DNA of 31,274 nt from a virus, in the IMG/VR virus record IMGVR_UViG_3300009059_000042, positions 1-31,274 of that record; one strand, written 5' to 3'. Positions 10,016 through 17,058 of the stretch are shown here, piece after piece. Both the position numbers and the translations under genes were made by a program. Position 1 is the stretch's first letter; each line of letters opens with the position of its first letter. The notes below the pieces were generated by a model. It ran no database searches. It saw only the letters and a list, made by a program, of their open reading frames with translations, and was not told the origin of the DNA.

Positions 10016-10557
10016 TACGACGGCATATTGTTGTCGGGACGACGCAGACCGGCAAACAACGAAGGCTTGGCAGGCTCAGCCTGTACCACGGCTTCAGTTT
10101 CTGCGGTTGCAGTGGCCTCGGCATCAACGGCAGGACCGTTGTTTTTGGCCTCGATTGCAGCTTCAACAGCCGAAGGTTCGTCAGAGTGCAGAACTACTTC
10201 GCCCTCTTCCTCTTCTTCTTCCTGCTCTTCAACTTCAGCAGGCAAAGGCTCTGCTTCGTTTTTGGCTACAGTCTCGACCGCAGCTGGTTGCTCAACAGGG
10301 GTTTCCTGCTTTGCAGCACGAGGCTGACGGGGTTGGCGTCCAGCAGGGGCCGGAGCAGCAGCTTGCTCTTGCACAACAGGTGCAGGGGCGGCCACAGTAC
10401 CGATAGGCAGGATGTCGATGATGGCAGTGGTGCCTTGGTCACCACGAGTGGCTTTCAGATCAATGTTGATCTCCATGCCCTCGTTGATGTTGATTTGCTC
10501 AAGAATGTAGTTCTTGAGGGCTTGTTCAATCTCGGATTGATTCAACGTGATTTGCAC
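10015..10557 (-). CDS. Acidic linker protein with conserved N-terminal domain and SLF-type C-terminal tip
   Basis: This 180-aa protein of unknown function starts with GTG, preceded by AGAGG eight bases upstream at the end of the resolvase gene. Residues 1-55 look like a compact folded domain (hydrophobic alternation, then ATRGDQGTTAIIDI). Residues 56-110 are a Pro/Ala/Gln linker and about 110-118 is an almost pure Glu run. The last 18 residues (from KPSLFAGLRR onward) are basic and hydrophobic. The layout of domain, disordered acidic linker and short tip resembles proteins that dock through their tail. The SLF in the tip is also found at both ends of the SSB encoded two genes upstream. It lies between the RuvC-like gene and the small membrane protein, so a role beside the replication proteins is an inference. 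Confidence 0.75.
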   Translation of the reverse strand: MQITLNQSEIEQALKNYILEQININEGMEINIDLKATRGDQGTTAIIDILPIGTVAAPAPVVQEQAAAPAPAGRQPRQPRAAKQETPVEQPAAVETVAKNEAEPLPAEVEEQEEEEEEGEVVLHSDEPSAVEAAIEAKNNGPAVDAEATATAETEAVVQAEPAKPSLFAGLRRPDNNMPS

Positions 10558-10560
10558 TGG

Positions 10561-11115
10561 TTAAACCTCTGCGTAAAGACGCATTAAATTTTGGAATACC
10601 GGGGTAGTTACCCCAGCATGTATGGCCGCAATGGCGTCTGCTACGTGCTCAGCTTTCTCGGCAACATTGCCACGATGCCGGGGAAAATTTGCAAAAGGGT
10701 AAAATGCGACAGCTTGGTCAATCATCTGCCTTTTGCTGGCGTTCTTGTCACCGGTGAAAACCTTTTTCACTTCAGTGGGGGTCACCTCGATGACCGGAAT
10801 GCCTAAAGCACGAATTGCAGCAAGAATGCCTACGACTACCCCGTAAGCTTTCATGCCACTGGCACTTTGAGTCCCAACAGGTACTTCAACGAAAATGACT
10901 TTGCTCTGCCTTGCAACTTCGATTGCACGCTTTGCTAGGTCTTCTGCACGTTGCAGATCGTCCGAATTAACCCGGACCTGCTTCGCTTTACCTTTGGCCG
11001 TTTCAATGGTTTCCAGGTTCAGATCGTCCAAGTACCCCGTCGAGAGGTCTAATTGCCCGAAGGCAATACCCCAGTTAGTGAAACTGGGGTCAAATCCTGC
11101 GACGGGGATTTTCAT
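10561..11115 (-). CDS. RuvC-like Holliday junction resolvase
   Basis: This 184-aa protein has the RNase H-fold acidic residues of the RuvC family: D9 in GFDPSFTNWG on the first strand, E77 in IFVEVP, and D160 in the C-terminal HVADAIAAI helix. The family cuts four-way DNA junctions with two metal ions, which in a phage resolves replication and recombination intermediates before packaging. Length fits RuvC (about 170-180 aa). It follows the SSB gene by 10 bases and ends 3 bases before the GTG of the next gene. The ribosome site is weak (AAGTAG upstream of ATG at 11115), so coupling to SSB translation is likely. A related nuclease role cannot be excluded. Confidence 0.85.
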   Translation of the reverse strand: MKIPVAGFDPSFTNWGIAFGQLDLSTGYLDDLNLETIETAKGKAKQVRVNSDDLQRAEDLAKRAIEVARQSKVIFVEVPVGTQSASGMKAYGVVVGILAAIRALGIPVIEVTPTEVKKVFTGDKNASKRQMIDQAVAFYPFANFPRHRGNVAEKAEHVADAIAAIHAGVTTPVFQNLMRLYAEV

Positions 11116-11125
11116 TGCTGGCTAC

Positions 11126-11872
11126 TTACTTCTGGAAGAGGGACTTCTTCGCTTCTGCACCAGCTGCCGGAGCACTCGTCGGACGTGGTGCACCCGGCTT
11201 ACCGGCTTGGCCGTCCTTGTTCTTGCGCTTGTCACGGACCTTGCCGTTGTTGCGCTCGGACCAGGAGTCCCAGAACTTGGCAGTATCAGCACCTTCACGG
11301 GCCTCAACAACGGTCATGCGGGTCTCGGTGTGGAACACCTTGTCAACTACGTTGACTTCACGAGTTTCGCCGTTTGGCTCGTACTCACCGGTGGTCTGGT
11401 TCTTCACGGTCTTGTCTTCCAAGACCTTCAGAACGCCCAGCGACAGCTCTTTGCCCAGGACATCCACCAGCATAGGAACGGATTTTGGCAGTTCCTTTTT
11501 GGCGTCGGTGTCCCAGATTTTGACGACCTTATCTTCGGTCTGCTGATCGGCCAGTGGTGCACCGGAGGTGACCAGACAGATATCGTCCACGATGGTGAAG
11601 CCCGGAAGTGGCACTTTCTTGCTGTTGTCATCCCGGTTCAGGAAGAAGTTTTCCTTCTTCTTGTTGGTGACGTAGAAGGTTTCACGGTATTCGCTACCGT
11701 CCTTCAGGCCAAGGATCAGGGTGACGGACTGAGCACCGCCTTGGGATTCACCGGCGTACAGTGCTTTGACCACACCAGTGTAAATGGCAGTTTCTTTGAC
11801 GCCGAAACCACCGCCCAGACGGTCTTGAGTTTCTTCCAGACCGTCATTTTTCAGGTTACCGAACAGGCTCAT
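11126..11872 (-). CDS. Single-stranded DNA-binding protein, N4 gp45-like
   Basis: At 248 aa this is close to N4 SSB (about 265 aa) and sits in the same position, downstream of the RecA-like ATPase and upstream of the resolvase. An N-terminal MSLFGNLKND segment and a Gly-rich turn precede a beta-rich core (about 25-185). A basic, low-complexity tail (about 200-240) ends in AKKSLFQK. In N4 this protein coats single-stranded DNA during replication and recombination and also activates host sigma70 RNA polymerase at late promoters; the C-terminal end is the part known to matter. That the same holds here is inferred from family and position. Start: ATG at 11872 with GCGAG eight bases upstream. Confidence 0.85.
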   Translation of the reverse strand: MSLFGNLKNDGLEETQDRLGGGFGVKETAIYTGVVKALYAGESQGGAQSVTLILGLKDGSEYRETFYVTNKKKENFFLNRDDNSKKVPLPGFTIVDDICLVTSGAPLADQQTEDKVVKIWDTDAKKELPKSVPMLVDVLGKELSLGVLKVLEDKTVKNQTTGEYEPNGETREVNVVDKVFHTETRMTVVEAREGADTAKFWDSWSERNNGKVRDKRKNKDGQAGKPGAPRPTSAPAAGAEAKKSLFQK

Positions 11873-11907
11873 TAAATATCTCGCTTTGCTGATTGAAGGG
11901 GGAAAAG

Positions 11908-11929
11908 CTATAGCGATTACTCGCTATAG
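11908..11929 (-). terminator. Perfect hairpin overlapping a stop codon, possible weak terminator or processing site
   Basis: CTATAGCGA (11908-11916) pairs perfectly with TCGCTATAG (11921-11929) around a 4-nt loop, and the TAA of the RecA-like gene falls in the loop. On the minus strand it is followed by CTTTTCC. The stem has only four G-C pairs and the U-run is short, so full termination is doubtful. It may attenuate or stabilise RNA upstream of the SSB gene. Confidence 0.5.
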
Positions 11930-12660
11930 AATTTTTGCAGGTGATCAAGGAGAAGCTGACAGTCGTTGTCCATGTAGGTCTGCGACTTATCAAACATCCC
12001 CATGGGGGAACGAATCCGTTCACCAGTCGTTCCTTTGGTGATGCGTGTCTGGAAAACGTGCTTGTAGCCCAACTCACGTTCCTCATCGGTGATGGTCAGC
12101 AAGTTGCTGCCATACGCCTCCAGCTCTTTGATGGGTACTTTTTTTGCTGCTACCACGGTGGAGAAGTAAGCTTCTACCCCGTTATTGCGGAGAGCGCCCT
12201 TGATTGGGACGGCAGTTTTCATCTCCATGTTTTTCTCGTCCAGGTCATCTTTGACGTGGGCGGTGATGATCACAGGTTTACCGAAACGTGCAACTTTCTC
12301 TTGCATCACAGTCTTGAAAAACTGCTGATAGTTGCCCCAGCCTGCCATGGTGTTTGCGCTGTTGACCACGTACATGGTCTCAAACATATCCATGAGGAAA
12401 GTCATGGAGTCGATCACAGCACCATCAACTTGGTCGGAATGCTCGATGCAATCATCAAGGTAAGAGATCACCTCGTATGGATCGGTAATCCGCACACTGT
12501 TGAACTTGTTCTTGAACGGCAGGCGTTTCCCAGCTTCGGTGCCCAAGTAAACCCAGCGATCTTGGTTACGGATGTTCCGCAAGCTTGCAGATTTACCCGT
12601 AGTGGAATAACCCACTACCAAGATCAGCTGGTCAATGGACACGATTGAGTCTTCACTCAT
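11917..12660 (-). CDS. RecA/Sak4-like P-loop ATPase, N4 gp44-like
   Basis: This 247-aa protein is a RecA-fold ATPase. Walker A is GYSTTGKS (17-24, K23), and Walker B is AVIDS (81-85, D84). IITAHV near residue 150 matches the sensor strand seen in phage Sak4/Rad51-like proteins. Such proteins bind single-stranded DNA and promote annealing or strand exchange with the phage SSB. Here the SSB gene follows directly, which supports a recombination or recombination-dependent replication role. The start is well defined by GGAGGA four bases before ATG at 12660. A pure DNA-packaging or helicase role seems unlikely given the short length and the neighbours. Confidence 0.8.
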   Translation of the reverse strand: MSEDSIVSIDQLILVVGYSTTGKSASLRNIRNQDRWVYLGTEAGKRLPFKNKFNSVRITDPYEVISYLDDCIEHSDQVDGAVIDSMTFLMDMFETMYVVNSANTMAGWGNYQQFFKTVMQEKVARFGKPVIITAHVKDDLDEKNMEMKTAVPIKGALRNNGVEAYFSTVVAAKKVPIKELEAYGSNLLTITDEERELGYKHVFQTRITKGTTGERIRSPMGMFDKSQTYMDNDCQLLLDHLQKFYSE

Positions 12661-12683
12661 TGGTTCCTCCAGGTTTATGGATT

Positions 12684-12711
12684 ACCCCGAACCAAGAAAA
12701 GCATTCGGGGT
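12684..12711. other. Intergenic hairpin between primase and RecA-like genes
   Basis: ACCCCGAA (12684-12691) pairs with TTCGGGGT (12704-12711) around a 12-nt loop, in the short gap between two minus-strand genes. No U-run follows on either strand, so a Rho-independent terminator is unlikely. An RNA-stabilising or processing hairpin is more plausible. Confidence 0.5.
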
Positions 12712-12716
12712 GGGAT

Positions 12717-14867
12717 TTAGGAGCGTTGGAAGCGTTTGGCGACAGTGACCAAAATGGTATTGTCGATCTCTTCTTCGTCCATCGGGTTGTTCAGCTTCTG
12801 GTTGAAAGCGTGAACCTGCTTGCTGACATCGAACAAGCTCATGCCGTTGTCTACCAGAGCCAGTGCGTACTTGATCATCTGGTTGTTCCGGTTGCCCGAA
12901 GCAATGCGTTGAGCGAACCAACGCTCCAGATTATCCAGTGACTCAACAGCCTGGAAACCACTCTTGAATTGCTCGTTTTTGCTGGTCTTTGGGATGAACC
13001 CAAGCACGTCCAGCAACTCGCCTTCCAAGTTATAGTGGTAGTTGCCACCGTCAAAGCATTCCCACTTCTTAGCCCGCTGATTCGCTGAATCGTCGGTCTT
13101 GAAGGGTAGCCACATCATCACGGTGTTCATGAACTCTTTGTACTCCTGGGTATCAAGCTCCAGGTGATAGTTCATTGGGATGATCAGACGGAAGCGGTTC
13201 TCTTCTTCCGTGTGGCGTTTGGTGGTGTAAGTCATGAACTTGTAATCTGCCATGATCTCGTGAACTGTCGTCAACGGAATGTCGCCATCCACGTCAATAA
13301 CGATCATGTTGAAGCCGATTAACACGTTCTCCTCGGCACGGTGTCCGGCTTTGAAGTGGTGGTTGGCCCAGTGGTAACCGGGTGCCTGTGTCAAAACGTG
13401 CAGCTGGTCGAAGGGCACTTTTTCGTTGTTGTAGTTGTATGCCCAGTGGTCACTGTAGGAGATGACCATTTCGGCCAAATCGGTTTCTTGCAAGGTTTCC
13501 CCCTTGAAGAACTCGATACCATCAGTGAAAGTTTTCTTGATGATGATGTGCTTTTTGTAGCCCCATGCCGTTGCAAGGGTCATCATCTCGTTGCGTGCAG
13601 CGTTGCCTGACTTGTAGAAGGGCAGTGCCTCCAGCAAGTCAGCGTGAGTGACCTCAGTGCCAACATCTGCGATGTACTTGGCCAGTTTCACGTAGGACTT
13701 TTCACGGTTCAAGATTGACTGGAATGCAGCACCAGACTCTTCAACAAGCAGGATTGCTTGTTTCAAGTGGCCCATTTCGATCTCAAGGCTTTCATCGACA
13801 AATGCCAGTGCACCGGCCAGTTTCAATGCTCGGAAGTAGCGGTGACTGATTTCGGACTTACGAATTTCTTCGTGGTCGGCCATCAGATCAGCTGCTTTTT
13901 CGCATTCGATTTTGTAGGTCAGAAGCTCAATACCCACAGCATCTTCAACGACCATCTTCCAACCAAACATCGCTGGATCAGCCAGTTTGTGAAATTGACT
14001 TGCCCACTTGTCCACAGATGCTGTGTTGCTTTGCTGGGTCAGCTTTGCGTAAATCTCAGCCGCACTTTGGGTGTTGTGTGCTTTGCGATCATGCTGACCA
14101 ATTGCAAACAGACAACGACGGGCGTAGCCAGTGTCCAAGAAGGAGTAGAACTGGTCTTCGGTTTGACCACCATCAAGCAGCTTGCTTGGAGTACCAAACA
14201 GCAGCATGTTGGTTGGGGTCTTGCCGTCGATTTCTTCACCACGGGTGTTTTCAACCGTGTTCTTGGTCAGCTTCTGCTTGACCATGCCCTGATCGTAAAG
14301 CTCAAGGAACAGGGTCAACACGTCAGTTGAGCCAATCAGGTTTGAACCGATCTCGTCAATCTGAAGGTTGATGGAGCCACAATTGCCCATCATCAGCTTA
14401 TGGCGAAGCTGTTTAACCGCAGGCGGGGTGCCTGAGTCAAAGGTGAATGGTATGGCACCAGCACGTTTGAACTCAGAGTTCACTTTCTCAAACTCTTCTT
14501 GCTGATCAGTGCCGTTACGGGCAGCTCGATCATTGGCAATTTCCCAGAGGTGCTTTTCAGCAACAACGGGGAAAGTGTCTTCCATGAAACGCTTTTTGAA
14601 GCCTTTCATGAACTCGGTTTCAACGATGTTGACCGAGTGCCCTTTACCGAAACCAGAGGTTGCCAGAGCCAGGGCATAGATGTTGACTGGAATTTCACCT
14701 CGATCTTTGGTGACGATGATGGCGCGCATGGAGCTGGCCATCTTAGCCAAGAAGTAGGCTACCTCCACACGGAAGAAGCCACGGTCGGTGTTCTGGGTCT
14801 TGTTACAGAGCACCTCAACAATTTCTTCAATTGCCGGGTGATGGGTAACCCCTTCGAGATTGATCAT
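12717..14867 (-). CDS. Primase-helicase-like fusion: N-terminal P-loop ATPase plus C-terminal AEP primase (N4 gp43-like)
   Basis: A 716-aa protein with two enzymatic parts. Residues 30-260 look like a DUF3987-type P-loop ATPase: TSGFGKGHS (70-78, K75) as Walker A variant, LQIDE (D171, E172) as Walker B, and GYARRCLF near 247-254 as a possible arginine finger. Residues about 515-570 match an archaeo-eukaryotic primase core: IDVDGD (D525, D527), then TTKRH (H552) and RFRLIIP. Residues about 660-715 resemble the PriCT helix bundle found after AEP primases. The order, ATPase before primase, is the reverse of many plasmid and phage fusions. I chose the ATG at 14867, which overlaps the upstream TGA as ATGA; the longer in-frame start at 14921 would run through the end of the neighbouring gene. 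It probably primes lagging-strand synthesis for the family-A polymerase. Confidence 0.82.
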   Translation of the reverse strand: MINLEGVTHHPAIEEIVEVLCNKTQNTDRGFFRVEVAYFLAKMASSMRAIIVTKDRGEIPVNIYALALATSGFGKGHSVNIVETEFMKGFKKRFMEDTFPVVAEKHLWEIANDRAARNGTDQQEEFEKVNSEFKRAGAIPFTFDSGTPPAVKQLRHKLMMGNCGSINLQIDEIGSNLIGSTDVLTLFLELYDQGMVKQKLTKNTVENTRGEEIDGKTPTNMLLFGTPSKLLDGGQTEDQFYSFLDTGYARRCLFAIGQHDRKAHNTQSAAEIYAKLTQQSNTASVDKWASQFHKLADPAMFGWKMVVEDAVGIELLTYKIECEKAADLMADHEEIRKSEISHRYFRALKLAGALAFVDESLEIEMGHLKQAILLVEESGAAFQSILNREKSYVKLAKYIADVGTEVTHADLLEALPFYKSGNAARNEMMTLATAWGYKKHIIIKKTFTDGIEFFKGETLQETDLAEMVISYSDHWAYNYNNEKVPFDQLHVLTQAPGYHWANHHFKAGHRAEENVLIGFNMIVIDVDGDIPLTTVHEIMADYKFMTYTTKRHTEEENRFRLIIPMNYHLELDTQEYKEFMNTVMMWLPFKTDDSANQRAKKWECFDGGNYHYNLEGELLDVLGFIPKTSKNEQFKSGFQAVESLDNLERWFAQRIASGNRNNQMIKYALALVDNGMSLFDVSKQVHAFNQKLNNPMDEEEIDNTILVTVAKRFQRS

Positions 14868-15832
14868 GAAAAATACTTGTCCTTTTGGGTGCAAGCAGCG
14901 AAGGCATCGCAATAGTCGCAACGCTTCGGCATACCTGGAACGGTTAATACAATGCCCTTGCCACCTTTACTGGCCATGTGGGAATTGGCTTCAGCAAGGG
15001 AATCAAAGTTTTTGGTGGAGCGGCCCGATGTTTTACTTGGATCGGCGTAATACTTAAAGGCCGGGTCTGACATCCAGAGTTCTTCGTCAGTGCAGTTTGG
15101 GATGTCCTTTTCAGGACTATTCCAATACTTTTCAATGAGTTGGAGTTTCCACTCAACCCAACGCTGAATTTCTTCTGGTGTAGACAACTCAATGTCTTTC
15201 GACTCCACTCGCTTCTGCGGGTAGTTCGGATTCTGTCGAGCTTGGGCCTTCTGCCAATCGGTGAAGATGTAGTTGATTCGGATAAAATCTTCAGTGATTT
15301 TGTCCGGGTTCAGCCAGCGATAGAGCGAGCCTTGCAGCTTGTGCTCATCGTCACGGCCACCGTAAACCCAGGTGTAGGCCGACGTGGACTTGTTGTCGTG
15401 CACGATGCCTTCAGCAACCATGTCGAACTTGCCACCAACAGTCCACTTGCCGACCTTTTTGGTAGCTCGCTGCTCCAGGTAAATTGGGATATCGCCTGGT
15501 TGCAGTTCACTTGGTTCAGGGTTGATCTTCACCTTTTTGATGACGTTTTCTGGGTAGCCCATTAACGCCAAGGAACGCTGATAGCCTGTCTTCCATGCCT
15601 TCTCAATGGAATCGTGCAGGGAATGCCCCAGAGCACGAGCAATGAAGTCAGACACGTCTACCTGACGCAGCTCAGGGGCTACACGACGAGGCAGAATGAT
15701 TTGCCGTAACGGCTTCATCAGGCTGGTTGCCGAAATGTAATTCGGCTCAGACACGTAGTCGTACTCATCATGCAAAAGCCAGACGGCCAGAGACAATGAA
15801 ATGTCTGAATTGTTGGTGATCTTGTTCTTCAT
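14864..15832 (-). CDS. Cas4/RecB-like PD-(D/E)XK nuclease with C-terminal cysteine cluster (N4 gp42-like)
   Basis: This 322-aa protein has the RecB/Cas4 nuclease signature: GHSLHDSIE with H70, GGKFD with D137, HDNKS with D146 and K148, and QGSLY with Q167 and Y171 (the QxxxY motif). Near the C-terminus one Cys (NCTDEE) and a CDYC...C group could hold an Fe-S cluster or zinc, as in Cas4 and AddB. The family digests or trims DNA ends, and here it is coupled to the primase gene by an ATGA overlap. The start is ATG at 15832 with GGAG six bases upstream; an in-frame TTG at 15844 would place that site inside the gene. Directionality and cofactor are not visible. Confidence 0.82.
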   Translation of the reverse strand: MKNKITNNSDISLSLAVWLLHDEYDYVSEPNYISATSLMKPLRQIILPRRVAPELRQVDVSDFIARALGHSLHDSIEKAWKTGYQRSLALMGYPENVIKKVKINPEPSELQPGDIPIYLEQRATKKVGKWTVGGKFDMVAEGIVHDNKSTSAYTWVYGGRDDEHKLQGSLYRWLNPDKITEDFIRINYIFTDWQKAQARQNPNYPQKRVESKDIELSTPEEIQRWVEWKLQLIEKYWNSPEKDIPNCTDEELWMSDPAFKYYADPSKTSGRSTKNFDSLAEANSHMASKGGKGIVLTVPGMPKRCDYCDAFAACTQKDKYFS

Positions 15833-15845
15833 GGAAGACTCCAAG

Positions 15846-15865
15846 AAGGGGCTAAATAGCCCCTT
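15846..15865. terminator. Intergenic GC-rich hairpin before the Cas4-like gene
   Basis: AAGGGGCTA (15846-15854) pairs with TAGCCCCTT (15857-15865), separated by only two bases, so the outer eight pairs form the stem. It lies 3 bases before the stop-side end of the upstream minus-strand gene. On the plus strand ATTTT follows; on the minus strand only TTCTTGG follows. As a minus-strand terminator it is weak and may attenuate. Confidence 0.5.
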
Positions 15866-15868
15866 ATT

Positions 15869-16333
15869 TTAGATGTGACGGAACTTCAGTATGGAGCTAT
15901 TGGCTTGAGTTATCGGCCAATAAAAGCTCTTCACAAAGCCACGACTTGTTGTTCCATCCCGAAGCTGTACCTCGACAAAGAGATCAGGATTTTTGGGGGG
16001 AACGCCGTCACTTTCTATCCAAGCATGGATAACAACCCCATCATTGTTGGCTTGTTCTTCTTCAGCTTGCTGAAGCTGACGCAATGAAGCTTGTGCGTAA
16101 TGCACCCGCTTTTCTGCGTCATAAAGGGCTTTTTGATTCGGCTTGCCATTACCCAATCGAGCAGCAGCAGTACGCCAAATAGCCTTGAACTCACAACCCT
16201 CATCGAAGGTCATGTCCAGTGCACGGATGATGTCTTCGCACTCTGCTTGATAAGCAGGTTGCTCTTTCCGTTGGGGGTGCTTTACCAAGCACAGGTAGTA
16301 GTTGACCAGGCCACCTGTGAGCTTAGCCAGCAT
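15869..16333 (-). CDS. Conserved-looking phage protein of unknown function (154 aa)
   Basis: I do not recognise a named function. Residues 1-90 form a helical domain with a characteristic run (YYLCLVKHP, ECEDIIRALDMTFDEG, FKAIWRTAAARLG, YDAEKRVHYA). A short Gln/Glu-rich linker follows, then a small beta domain (about 98-154) ending in SSILKFRHI, reminiscent of compact domains that present a strand over a Trp/Tyr-rich sheet. The ATG at 16333 is preceded by GAGG nine bases upstream and lies 11 bases inside the end of the preceding gene. A longer in-frame start at 16390 would overlap that gene more and has no better ribosome site. It sits inside the replication module. Confidence 0.7.
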   Translation of the reverse strand: MLAKLTGGLVNYYLCLVKHPQRKEQPAYQAECEDIIRALDMTFDEGCEFKAIWRTAAARLGNGKPNQKALYDAEKRVHYAQASLRQLQQAEEEQANNDGVVIHAWIESDGVPPKNPDLFVEVQLRDGTTSRGFVKSFYWPITQANSSILKFRHI

Positions 16334-16655
16334 TTGCTGCTGCCTCGGTGCCCCCGGCTTTTTGGACACCCTGGCCGTAAAACTCTTCATCGGTCATGTG
16401 GCCGAGGTAGCTGATGGAGTTGAACACCACGTCAACAACTTCGACTTGGTTTTCACCCATGCGTTTGTGCAACTGAACCTGGACGTTCTGCTGAGCAACG
16501 CCCAGATCACGAGCGGTTACGATTTGCTGCTCCGAAGGAACAACCACGTTCATTGGAACGCTGTGCACCGGACCTACACCAGTACCATCCTGAATGTCCT
16601 GAAACAGGGCAAAGGCGGATGCCAGAAAGAAGTGACGCTTACGCAATTCAATCAT
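16323..16655 (-). CDS. Hypothetical phage protein (110 aa)
   Basis: The product starts MIELRKRHFFLASAFALFQD, with a short amphipathic or hydrophobic N-terminus not clean enough for a signal peptide. It continues with beta-prone segments (VPMNVVVPSEQQIVTARDLG, in two strands) and ends in a low-complexity Gly/Ala tail (GGTEAAANAG). The ATG at 16655 has AGAGAG six bases upstream; an in-frame TTG at 16673 lies before that site and is less likely. The preceding terminator at 16679-16710 makes it the first gene of a new transcriptional segment that continues into the unknown 154-aa gene, nuclease and primase. Function unknown. Confidence 0.65.
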   Translation of the reverse strand: MIELRKRHFFLASAFALFQDIQDGTGVGPVHSVPMNVVVPSEQQIVTARDLGVAQQNVQVQLHKRMGENQVEVVDVVFNSISYLGHMTDEEFYGQGVQKAGGTEAAANAG

Positions 16656-16678
16656 GTGAAACTCTCTTTTCAAGTGGG

Positions 16679-16710
16679 AAAAAAAGCGGCCTCTTTTTAG
16701 GAGACCGCTT
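16679..16710 (-). terminator. Rho-independent terminator after the DNA polymerase operon
   Basis: On the minus strand a stem (AAGCGG/CCGCTT plus GAG/CTC across one mismatch, 16684-16710) closes a 7-nt loop and is followed directly by seven or more U residues (A-run at 16679-16685 on the plus strand). It ends the polymerase plus 109-aa transcript. This is one of the strongest minus-strand terminators in the window. Confidence 0.85.
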
Positions 16711-16728
16711 CAGGAAAACTGATGAAGG

Positions 16729-17058
16729 TCAGATAGGTGTGATGCCTTTCTGAATCTCCACAGTTTGCTTTTCGGTGCGATACGTTTGACCACCTGGGGA
16801 GGTCAGCACCACGTCGAACTCAAGCACACCGGTTGGCCACTTGGATGTGTCCTTCACAGTGAGCGTAAGCTCTTTGGTGGTGATGCTGTCTACCCAGGTA
16901 ATGTCGGTTGTCTCAAAGACGAAACCGCTTGGCATGTCGTTGCCCTTCTTGCGAAATTGGGCTTTCGGATGCCAGTTGGAGTAGGTGCCGTCTTCTTCGT
17001 CAGCCGGTAAAGCGATGCTGAGTATCAGGGGGTTTCCGTGGCGGATTACGTGATTCAC
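16729..17058 (-). CDS. Hypothetical beta-rich phage protein coupled to DNA polymerase (109 aa)
   Basis: This small protein has a beta-sandwich-like pattern (PLILSIALP, FVFETTDITWVD, KELTLTVKD, GVLEFDVVLTSPGGQTYRT in successive strands, then VEIQKGITPI). The pattern recalls small immunoglobulin-like phage domains, but I do not recognise a functional family. It starts with GTG that overlaps the polymerase stop codon (GTGA), with GGAGAG five bases upstream inside the polymerase gene, so the two are translationally coupled. It is the last gene before the strong terminator. A polymerase accessory or processivity role is possible from context only. Confidence 0.75.
   Translation of the reverse strand: MNHVIRHGNPLILSIALPADEEDGTYSNWHPKAQFRKKGNDMPSGFVFETTDITWVDSITTKELTLTVKDTSKWPTGVLEFDVVLTSPGGQTYRTEKQTVEIQKGITPI

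Noticed and set aside
10895-11875. A 326-codon plus-strand frame opposite the resolvase and SSB genes
   Set aside because: It is antisense to two well supported genes and shows no recognisable protein features.
14868-14921. Longer start for the primase gene
   Set aside because: The extra 18 residues read the end of the Cas4-like gene in another frame; the ATGA overlap at 14864-14867 is the natural start.
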